Positions 6,503-12,223 of a stretch of DNA of 12,223 nt are shown in pieces; the first letter of the stretch is position 1, and every line of letters starts with the position of its first letter. Source of the stretch: Desulfovibrio sp. Lineage in GTDB: Bacteria; Desulfobacterota; Desulfovibrionia; Desulfovibrionales; Desulfovibrionaceae. A program made the position numbers and the translations under genes. The DNA is taken from the NCBI GenBank assembly GCA_009773975.1, contig VSMX01000028.1, forward strand, positions 7,702 through 19,924. The letters are read 5' to 3'. The notes beneath the pieces were generated by a model, which made no database searches, had not been told where the DNA came from, and worked only from the letters and a program-made list of their open reading frames with translations.

Positions 6503-6526
6503 TTTAAAATCAGGGAGGACCGGATA

Positions 6527-7432
6527 ATGACGCATGACCCGAACCAGGAAGAGGAAATACTTGCAAGGCTGAAATACCTCATTCTTGAACACATGCCGGA
6601 GCCGGGGATTCTGCAGACCAGAATTCCGGCCCTGCAGCTTGCGCGCAGGGATGAAGTCATTAACACCACCAAATGCCTGGAAAAGCCGCTTGCTTCCCTC
6701 ATCGTGCAGGCTGATAAAAGGATCATTCTCGGATCGGATGAATACCATATCAGGAAAGGCGACTGCCTGGTAGTTGCCATTGACATGCCAGGCTCATCCA
6801 TATTGGAAAACGTTTCGCCGCAAGCGCCGTTTTTGTGCGCGTCATTTTATCTGGACCGTAAAATCCTGGCGGATTTGCTGATTCAGACTCCTTGCGGAGA
6901 TATTGGCCAGGACGAAGTTCATGGCGTGTCGGTATTGCGTGCCGACGCGCAATTCATGGATACTTTTTTGCGCCTGGTCATGCTTCTGGATAAACCGGCC
7001 CAGATTCCGGTTCTGGCGCCGCTAATCCTGCGCGAACTTCATTACCTGCTGCTTACTGGCGCCCAGGGCGGCTTTTTACGGGATCTCTATATGCAGGGCG
7101 CAAAAAACAACCAGATAATCGAAGTAATTTCCTGGCTCAAAAACAATCTGGACAAAGCCATGCGCATTGAGGATCTTGCCCGGCACGTTCACATGTCGGT
7201 TTCAAGCCTGCACAGGCATTTCAAGAGCATTACCGGCATGAGTCCCCTGCAATACCATAAGCAATTGCGTCTTTATGAAGCGCAGCGCCTGATGCTGACT
7301 GAAAACGAGAGGGCGGCCAATGCGGCCCTGAGCGTGGGTTATGAAAGCGTTACCCAGTTCAACAGGGAATACAAGCGGATGTTTGGCCTGCCGCCACACC
7401 GGGATATAAGCAGGAGGCGTGGCGGCTTGTAA
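6527..7432 (+). CDS. AraC-family transcriptional regulator
   Basis: A 301-residue DNA-binding regulator. The N-terminal part (about 20-180) looks like the AraC_N effector domain found in YqhC-type regulators. The last 100 residues (about 198-292) hold the paired helix-turn-helix AraC domain, with IEDLARHVHMSVSSLHRHFK in the first half and the family end motif GYESVTQFNREYKRMFGLPP. YqhC-type regulators respond to aldehydes such as glyoxal in E. coli; whether this one does is inference. GGGAGG lies 8 nt before the start at 6527. It is divergent from the DUF362 gene across a 154-bp control region and ends 10 bp from the end of the convergent CMD gene. These neighbours are its most likely targets, along with itself. 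Confidence 0.9.
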   Translation: MTHDPNQEEEILARLKYLILEHMPEPGILQTRIPALQLARRDEVINTTKCLEKPLASLIVQADKRIILGSDEYHIRKGDCLVVAIDMPGSSILENVSPQAPFLCASFYLDRKILADLLIQTPCGDIGQDEVHGVSVLRADAQFMDTFLRLVMLLDKPAQIPVLAPLILRELHYLLLTGAQGGFLRDLYMQGAKNNQIIEVISWLKNNLDKAMRIEDLARHVHMSVSSLHRHFKSITGMSPLQYHKQLRLYEAQRLMLTENERAANAALSVGYESVTQFNREYKRMFGLPPHRDISRRRGGL

Positions 7433-7442
7433 AAACGGGAAT

Positions 7443-8366
7443 CTATTTCTTTTTTTTACCCTGGTCTTCCGCGGCGGCATCCTTGCCTGTGGCCTTGATT
7501 TCCTCGGGGCAGGCTTCGTTCAGGGCCGCAAGGGCGTTCAATGTGCGGGGAAAGCCCGCAAAGGGCAGCATTATCGCCAGGGCGTCAACAAGATTTTGTT
7601 TGGTGTTGCCAACCTTGATATTGGCCCTTGCATGGGATTTGGCCTGGGATTCGCAGCCGCCAAGGGCATTGATCGCGGTAAAGACAACAAGCTCCCGCAT
7701 CTTGAGATCAAGGCCATTGCGGGTGTAGAAATCTCCAAAGCAATACGCAGTAAGATAATCCACGACAATTTTTTTCTGGCCTTCAAGGGCATTGTCGTGC
7801 ATTTTCTGGATTCTGTCTCCAAAAATTCCTTTCTGGGTGGCCAGGCCTTTTTCAAAACGGCTGTTTTCATCGACTGTTCCCTGGCCGGGCAAGGGCATGC
7901 CGATGTCGTTTTGCTTGAAAACCTTGTTTACCCTTGCAATGGCTGCTTCCACCTTGGGAAAGCCGACGTATGGGGCGCATTGGTAGATGGCTTCCTTTAT
8001 GGCTACCGGGTCGGTGCCCACCCGCAAGGCGCCCTCGGTCTGCAGCGTGATCTCATCTTCTGCGCCAATGGCGGTAAGGGCCGCCAAAATCACCAGGGAT
8101 TCCTGATTCTCGTCCAGGGTCCCGTGTCCCAGGATTTGCCCGTATACAAGCCTGTCCTTGATCAGGGCCAAATCCGGATCAGTCAGGGTTAATGTATTAT
8201 TTGTCTTGCCCAGCCATTTGATGCGGTTGCTTTCCGCTTCCGCGACCCTTCCCATAATTTTATCCTCGTCTTGAACAAGAGTTGCCGCGCAGGCAAAGGA
8301 GCCGGAAAAAACCAGCATGAAAAACGCAAAACCAATAATTTTGAAAATGTTCTGTTTTTTTATCAT
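7443..8366 (-). CDS. exported tandem carboxymuconolactone decarboxylase (CMD) family protein
   Basis: A 307-residue protein with a Sec signal peptide (basic MIKKQNIFK, hydrophobic core to residue 22, likely cleavage after ACA at 25-27), so it should be periplasmic. The mature part has two CMD/AhpD-fold repeats, about 50-150 and 175-285, each ending in a similar stretch (APYVGFPKVEAAI and LPFAGFPRTLNAL). The second repeat keeps the usual REL...E...H pattern (E225, C238, H245). The first has Glu in place of that His (LQTEGAL). There is no CxxC, so it is not an AhpD-type peroxidase reductase. The substrate is unknown; family members act on lactones or peroxides, or have no known reaction. The tail is Lys-rich. 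AAGGAG lies 10 nt before the start. It is divergent from a DJ-1 family gene and convergent with the AraC-type gene. Confidence 0.86.
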   Translation of the reverse strand: MIKKQNIFKIIGFAFFMLVFSGSFACAATLVQDEDKIMGRVAEAESNRIKWLGKTNNTLTLTDPDLALIKDRLVYGQILGHGTLDENQESLVILAALTAIGAEDEITLQTEGALRVGTDPVAIKEAIYQCAPYVGFPKVEAAIARVNKVFKQNDIGMPLPGQGTVDENSRFEKGLATQKGIFGDRIQKMHDNALEGQKKIVVDYLTAYCFGDFYTRNGLDLKMRELVVFTAINALGGCESQAKSHARANIKVGNTKQNLVDALAIMLPFAGFPRTLNALAALNEACPEEIKATGKDAAAEDQGKKKK

Positions 8367-8392
8367 GAATTGCGAACTCCTTTTTGCGTTTT

Positions 8393-8403
8393 ATTATATC
8401 ATA
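8393..8403 (-). promoter_or_regulatory. extended -10 promoter of the CMD gene
   Basis: On the minus strand TATGATATAAT is a perfect TATAAT with an upstream TATGn extension. The -35 is poor (TTGCTT at 19 bp spacing). The leader would be about 20 nt, with AAGGAG before the ATG. Confidence 0.5.
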
Positions 8404-8551
8404 GTCTCTTCATAATAAAGCAAAATGAATGGAAATTTATTGCATTTTATCAGCTAATGATTTTCCGCCGTGATTATTTGCTGGACTTGTGATTGGAAAG
8501 GGGCTTAAAACCGTATTGCTTTTGCTCGCAAATACCTTTGTGGTTTGAAAC

Positions 8552-8569
8552 TTCGGCCTTGACGCCGAA
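8552..8569 (+). other. hairpin in the leader of the DJ-1 family gene
   Basis: TTCGGC (8552-8557) and GCCGAA (8564-8569) form a 6-bp stem with loop CTTGAC. It lies 9 nt before the GGAGG of the downstream gene. No T-run follows. It may shape the leader or be chance. No convincing promoter for the gene was found in 8367-8591. Confidence 0.25.
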
Positions 8570-8591
8570 ATACAAGATGGAGGATTTCGAC

Positions 8592-9173
8592 ATGGAAAAG
8601 ATTCTTTTGCTGGCCGGGGACTTTGTTGAAGACTATGAAGCGATGGTTCCCTGCCAGATGTTGCAAATGGCCGGCTATGAAGTGCATACCGTTTGCCCGG
8701 ACAAAAAGGCCGGCGAAACGGTCAAGACGGCAGTGCATGATTTTGAGGGCGACCAGACCTATAGTGAAAAGCGCGGCCATAATTTCGGCATCAATTACGA
8801 TTTTGAAAAGGTAAATCCGGATGATTATGCTGGCCTGGTTATCCCCGGCGGCCGCGCGCCCGAATATCTGCGCCTCAATAAAAAGGTGCTGGATATCACG
8901 CGCAGGTTTTTCGCTGCCGGCAAGCCAGTCGCAGCCATTTGCCACGGGCCGCAAATCCTTGTGGCCGCCGATGTGATCAAGGGCAAAAAAATGACCGCCT
9001 ATCCTGCAGTCCGGCCGGAAGTGGAAGCGGTTGGCGCGGTCTGGGTTGAACCTTCCGCTGGCGCCGACAACGCTGTTGTGGACGGAAAACTTGTAACTGC
9101 CCCGGCCTGGCCGGCTCATCCGGCCTGGATTGGCGCCTTCATCAAATTGCTGGGCGGCAAGGTAGAAGCATAA
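8592..9173 (+). CDS. DJ-1/PfpI family protein, glyoxalase III-like
   Basis: A 193-residue cytosolic protein of the DJ-1/PfpI superfamily. The nucleophile elbow AICHGPQ places the reactive cysteine at 117, followed by His118; Glu16 sits where human DJ-1 has Glu18. From memory it closely resembles plant DJ-1D along its length, including EDYEAMVP, TVCPDKKAGE, AVHDF, RGHNF and LVIPGGRAPEYL. DJ-1D has glyoxalase III activity, turning methylglyoxal into lactate without glutathione, so a carbonyl-detoxifying role is likely; a protease or deglycase label is possible. The ATG at 8592 is chosen because GGAGG lies 8 nt upstream; an in-frame ATG at 8577 has no ribosome binding site. It is divergent from the CMD gene and ends 14 bp from the convergent mtaB. 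Confidence 0.9.
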   Translation: MEKILLLAGDFVEDYEAMVPCQMLQMAGYEVHTVCPDKKAGETVKTAVHDFEGDQTYSEKRGHNFGINYDFEKVNPDDYAGLVIPGGRAPEYLRLNKKVLDITRRFFAAGKPVAAICHGPQILVAADVIKGKKMTAYPAVRPEVEAVGAVWVEPSAGADNAVVDGKLVTAPAWPAHPAWIGAFIKLLGGKVEA

Positions 9174-9187
9174 CTTGTTATAATAAT

Positions 9188-10483
9188 TCAATCACAAGGC
9201 TCGACCCACAAACCATCCTTGTGCGGCTTGATGGGCCGGGCCCTGAAAAGTTTATAATCAATATCAGCAAAATTTTGAAAATAACAGGGAATATAATATT
9301 CATTTAATCCCTTGCCGGTTTCAGCCTCCCTTGCTTCCGCCGCTATTTGCACATTCTTCAGCTTGAGCAGGCTTTCAAGAAAGGCTGCTCGTTTTTCCTC
9401 CAACAGTTTTCTGGCGATTGCCGCTCTTTCATTCTTCACTTTTCGGGGAATTTGATTCGGAAATTTCGCGGCCCGGGTGCCAGGCCTTGACGAGAAGGGA
9501 AAGATATGCGCGTAGGAGAGGGGGAGATTTTTAATCAGGTCCAGCAAATCCTCGAAATCGCTTTCCGTCTCGCCAGGAAAGCCTGCGATAAAATCCGCCC
9601 CCAGCCCGAAGATCCCGTGGCTTGAGGATATTTGGCCTACCTTGTCCAGAATCATGGCTGCCGAATAATGCCCGCGATTCATTTTTTTGAGAATGCCGCT
9701 GCTGCCATGTTGGATTGATAAATGCAAATGCGGGCAGAGCAGCCGGCTTTGGGCTATGGCCTCCAGGCCTTTTCCATTCAGCAGGCCAGGGTCGATGGAG
9801 CTCAGGCGGATACGGGCATTGCCAGCGCAAGAAGGGGCAAGCGCCGTTTCCAGAAAATTCAGAAGATCCCAGAAATCGCCATAAGCCTCGTTATCCTTTC
9901 CATATAAATGCAAATTGATGCCAGAAAGCACAACTTCACCCCAGCCCCGGGCCAGGAAAGACGATATTTCGGCAAGTATGGCTTGCGGATGACGGCTTTT
10001 CGGCTTGCCCCGGCTTCCGGGCACAATGCAATATGCGCAATAGCGGTCGCAGCCATCCTGCGCCTTGACCACAGGCCGGGAATGGCGGCTTGTTTCAAGG
10101 ATGCCGGGCGGGAAAAAATCTTGCGAATTTTCCGCAAGGCCTTTCGGGCCTGCAAGCAGATCGTTTTTATTGCAAATGATGGCGTCGGGCTCTGCCCAAA
10201 AAGCGTTTTTGCGCGGCCTGAAAGAATTAAACAATCTTGCGGCGCAACCTGTCATGATTATATATGCCTCTGGATTGCTTCTTCTTGCCCGATAAATGGC
10301 GTTTCTCGATTCCCTTTCTGCATTTGAGGTAACCGCGCAGCTATTGATGCAGATATATTGGGCGTTGTCCATATCGCCACATTCTACGCCGCCGGCCTTT
10401 TCCCATTGACTGTGGATAAATTCGGTTTCGTATTGATTGACCCTGCAGCCCAGGGTCAGCATATAAAATGTAAATTGAGTCAT
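9188..10483 (-). CDS. mtaB: tRNA (t6A37) methylthiotransferase, MtaB-like
   Basis: A radical SAM enzyme expected to add a methylthio group to t6A at position 37 of ANN-decoding tRNAs, aiding codon reading. The 431-residue protein has the methylthiotransferase N-terminal domain with cluster cysteines at 13 (TLGCRVNQYETE), 49 and 80, then the radical SAM CxxxCxxC at 145-152 (CDRYCAYC), a central barrel, and a short C-terminal region (about 370-431) where the TRAM domain sits. The N-terminal TLGCRVNQYETE fits MtaB better than MiaB or RimO. The start at 10483 has no clear ribosome binding site; codon 8 is another ATG, also without one. A promoter-like pair ends 7 nt before the start. It is convergent with the DJ-1 gene and divergent from the M15 peptidase gene. 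Confidence 0.9.
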   Translation of the reverse strand: MTQFTFYMLTLGCRVNQYETEFIHSQWEKAGGVECGDMDNAQYICINSCAVTSNAERESRNAIYRARRSNPEAYIIMTGCAARLFNSFRPRKNAFWAEPDAIICNKNDLLAGPKGLAENSQDFFPPGILETSRHSRPVVKAQDGCDRYCAYCIVPGSRGKPKSRHPQAILAEISSFLARGWGEVVLSGINLHLYGKDNEAYGDFWDLLNFLETALAPSCAGNARIRLSSIDPGLLNGKGLEAIAQSRLLCPHLHLSIQHGSSGILKKMNRGHYSAAMILDKVGQISSSHGIFGLGADFIAGFPGETESDFEDLLDLIKNLPLSYAHIFPFSSRPGTRAAKFPNQIPRKVKNERAAIARKLLEEKRAAFLESLLKLKNVQIAAEAREAETGKGLNEYYIPCYFQNFADIDYKLFRARPIKPHKDGLWVEPCD

Positions 10484-10490
10484 GGGGGCT

Positions 10491-10519
10491 TATTTAGGCA
10501 AAGAGGCCAGCATTGACAA
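10491..10519 (-). promoter_or_regulatory. candidate mtaB promoter close to the start codon
   Basis: On the minus strand TTGTCA (10514-10519), a 17-bp spacer and TAAATA (10491-10496), five and three of six matches. Only 7 nt separate the -10 from the ATG at 10483, so the message would be leaderless or nearly so. Confidence 0.3.
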
Positions 10520-10549
10520 GATTATTATTTATTACCCACGGATATATTT

Positions 10550-11482
10550 ATGAGATTGGCGAAGATATTGATATTGCTGGTTTTATGCTTTGCGGGCGTC
10601 CAAATATGCCCGGCTTCCGAAACCGGTTCCTGGAAAATGCCGGCCTTCATCGCCAAGGATGTCCTGCAGACCCTGAAAGATGATGAGCAGGAGCTGGATG
10701 GCTACTGTCTGCGCCTGGCCTATCCGCAAATTGCCGCGATTGAAAAACAGCCTGACGGCAGCCAATGGCTGCTTATGGCCGATGGCAGGCAGGTGCCATT
10801 TGTCTTGTCCGGGGCGGGGGACTGGCAAATGGATGACAATATGCCCGTGGCCCATACAATGGCGGAATTATACAATCTGGAGCCGGAAAGGCCGGATTTG
10901 GCTCCCGGCCAGGCCCCTGGGCGCAAACGCAGCAGGTTTCTTCTTGAAGCCCTGTACGGAAACAATGCTTCAGAAGTGAGGAAGGGCCTGGTTTCAACAA
11001 AGTTTCGCGGCAGGAAAATAGCCTTGTCCCGCCCGGCCGGGCAGGCCCTTGCCGCCGCAATTCCCGAACTTGAGGCCTTGCTGGCCGAAAAGCCCCATCT
11101 TGCGCCCTGGCTTGTGCCGGAGGGCGGCTTTTACTGGCGAAAGATTGCCGGCGAAAACCGTTTGAGCCCGCATTCATACGGCATTGCCGTTGATTTTGGC
11201 GTCAAGATAGCTCCATACTGGCGCTGGGCCAGGATCAACCCGCATCCCAAACAGAAAAGCTATCCGGGAGAAATAGTGCGGATAATGGAAGATAATGGCT
11301 TTATCTGGGGCGGCAAATGGCATGAATACGATCTCATGCATTTTGAATATCGTCCCGAGCTGGTTTGCAAGGCAAGGATAAAAGCCATGCTGGGAGGAAT
11401 TTCGTCGTCATTCCCCCCTGAAAGCCCGGAGAGCCTCGGGAAAGGGCGAAAGCACCCGCTCGAGAATGCCCCTGGCAAATGA
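10550..11482 (+). CDS. secreted M15-family zinc peptidase (VanY/CwlK-like)
   Basis: A 310-residue protein with an N-terminal signal peptide (basic start, hydrophobic residues 5-18, likely cleavage near PAS at 21-23), so it should act on peptidoglycan in the periplasm. The catalytic domain is at the C-terminal side: SPHSYGIAVDF (206-216) gives zinc ligands H208 and D215, and EYDLMHFEYRPE (259-270) gives the probable base D261 and ligand H264. The DxxH form points to the M15C (L-Ala-D-Glu or D,D-peptidase) branch; the exact bond cut is not known. The N-terminal 130 residues are not recognised. Only a weak GGA precedes the start. The last 24 codons (about 287-310) lie antisense over the hydF end and look like a low-complexity extension. 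Confidence 0.85.
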   Translation: MRLAKILILLVLCFAGVQICPASETGSWKMPAFIAKDVLQTLKDDEQELDGYCLRLAYPQIAAIEKQPDGSQWLLMADGRQVPFVLSGAGDWQMDDNMPVAHTMAELYNLEPERPDLAPGQAPGRKRSRFLLEALYGNNASEVRKGLVSTKFRGRKIALSRPAGQALAAAIPELEALLAEKPHLAPWLVPEGGFYWRKIAGENRLSPHSYGIAVDFGVKIAPYWRWARINPHPKQKSYPGEIVRIMEDNGFIWGGKWHEYDLMHFEYRPELVCKARIKAMLGGISSSFPPESPESLGKGRKHPLENAPGK

Positions 11483-12223
11483 AATCGCCATGCCATAATT
11501 TGTTATCGGAATATTTTCTCTTGCCGCTTCCGAAATCCGCGCCAGCATCTGGGTATTTGTGATAACGCATGCCCCGCAATGGACTATAACCTTGAAATCC
11601 TTGTTGTAATTGACAAGCTCCTTGCCAGCGCTCCATTCAATATCAAGTTTTCCGCCCGCAACCTTTTGCAGCAGGCGGGGAATTTTTGTCCGCCCTATGT
11701 CGTCTTCCTGGGGATGATGCGAGCAGGCCTCCTGGACAAGAACGCTATCGCCGGGCCGCAGCGTTTTCAGGGCCCGCGCGCCCAGGGCCATTTCCTTCAA
11801 ATCGCCTTTAAGGCGCGCCATAAGAATTGAAAAGGTGGTCAGGGGAACGCCAGGCGGGGTTTGCGCTGCAACGAGGTCAACGACCTGGGAATCGCAAATC
11901 ACCAGGTCGGGAGGCGAGGCAAGTTTGCCAAAAACTTTTGAGTATTGCTTTTCTGTTGTAATTAGCGAGAATTTGTTCCCGTCCAGAATGTCCCGGACAG
12001 TTTGAACCTGAGGGAGGATTAACCGTCCCTTTGGCGCGCCGCTGTCCAGCGGAACCACAAGAATGGCCAGGCCGCCCGCAGGCAGCAGATCGTTTGCCAG
12101 GGCGGATGGCGATTGTTTGTCCCCATGCAGGATTTGCTGCAGAAGCCAGGCCAGTTCGCTTTTATCTATGTGATGGGCGATATCGGCATCAATGATGGGG
12201 ATGTTCTGGCCAATGGAATGTTC
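11408..12223 (-). CDS. hydF: [FeFe]-hydrogenase maturation GTPase HydF, C-terminal part
   Basis: HydF is the GTPase scaffold on which the 2Fe subcluster of [FeFe] hydrogenase is assembled with HydE and HydG before transfer to the hydrogenase. The visible 271 residues cover the dimerisation region (PLDSGAPKGRLILPQVQTVR) and the cluster domain, with the CxH (EACSHHP) and HCxxC (HCGACVIT) ligands about 45 residues apart, followed by PITNYGMAIS and the usual ending. The frame stays open to the right edge, so the N-terminal GTPase domain lies outside the window. A GTG at 12058 is internal, not a start. It shows that the organism makes an [FeFe] hydrogenase and is an anaerobe. Its 3' end overlaps the M15 gene by 75 bp. 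Confidence 0.94.
   Translation of the reverse strand, partial: EHSIGQNIPIIDADIAHHIDKSELAWLLQQILHGDKQSPSALANDLLPAGGLAILVVPLDSGAPKGRLILPQVQTVRDILDGNKFSLITTEKQYSKVFGKLASPPDLVICDSQVVDLVAAQTPPGVPLTTFSILMARLKGDLKEMALGARALKTLRPGDSVLVQEACSHHPQEDDIGRTKIPRLLQKVAGGKLDIEWSAGKELVNYNKDFKVIVHCGACVITNTQMLARISEAARENIPITNYGMAISFARGILERVLSPFPEALRAFRGE

Noticed and set aside
8493..8591. Longer N-terminus for the DJ-1 family gene from a TTG at 8493
   Set aside because: The added residues resemble nothing in the family, and the ATG at 8592 has a well-placed GGAGG.
9174..9198. CTTGT/ACAAG hairpin as a two-way terminator between the DJ-1 gene and mtaB
   Set aside because: The stem is only 5 bp with a 15-nt loop and overlaps the mtaB stop region.

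Overview
This looks like ordinary chromosomal DNA from an anaerobic Gram-negative bacterium. My best guess is a Desulfovibrio-like deltaproteobacterium, with moderate confidence and without any database search. The pointers are a HydF fragment ([FeFe]-hydrogenase maturation, so an anaerobe), a Tat-exported DUF362 protein, a short GNAT-type ArgA next to argF, an rpmF-plsX-fabH cluster with an L32 whose zinc ribbon begins CxC, and a PilZ protein. No tRNA, rRNA, CRISPR array, insertion sequence or phage gene was seen.

Layout. Positions 1-3326 read leftwards and hold argA, argF, rpmF, plsX and fabH (cut by the left edge), possibly one long transcription unit: arginine synthesis followed by ribosomal protein L32 and the entry steps of phospholipid and fatty acid synthesis. 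A strong sigma70-type promoter candidate precedes argA. Positions 3475-4284 hold a PilZ (c-di-GMP receptor) protein, also leftward, with an imperfect nested hairpin just after its stop. Then come grpE with a convincing intrinsic terminator, and a Tat-exported DUF362 protein, both leftward.

At about 6373-6526 there is a divergent promoter region. An AraC-family regulator reads rightwards and ends 10 bp from the end of a convergent, exported, two-domain carboxymuconolactone-decarboxylase-like protein. Divergent from that is a DJ-1/PfpI protein that resembles the plant DJ-1D glyoxalase III type. These four genes (DUF362, AraC, CMD, DJ-1) are the most accessory-looking part and could form a carbonyl or electrophile stress locus, but that is inference from neighbourhood and family.

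The right end has mtaB (tRNA methylthiotransferase, leftward), a secreted M15 zinc peptidase (rightward) and the C-terminal part of hydF (leftward, cut by the right edge). The M15 gene and hydF overlap tail to tail by 75 bp.

I did not find a clearly new biological system. The candidates that merit a second look are the AraC/DUF362/CMD/DJ-1 neighbourhood, two mutually exclusive hairpins at the grpE ribosome binding site, the structured element after the PilZ gene, the coding overlap at the hydF end, and a possible leaderless mtaB message.
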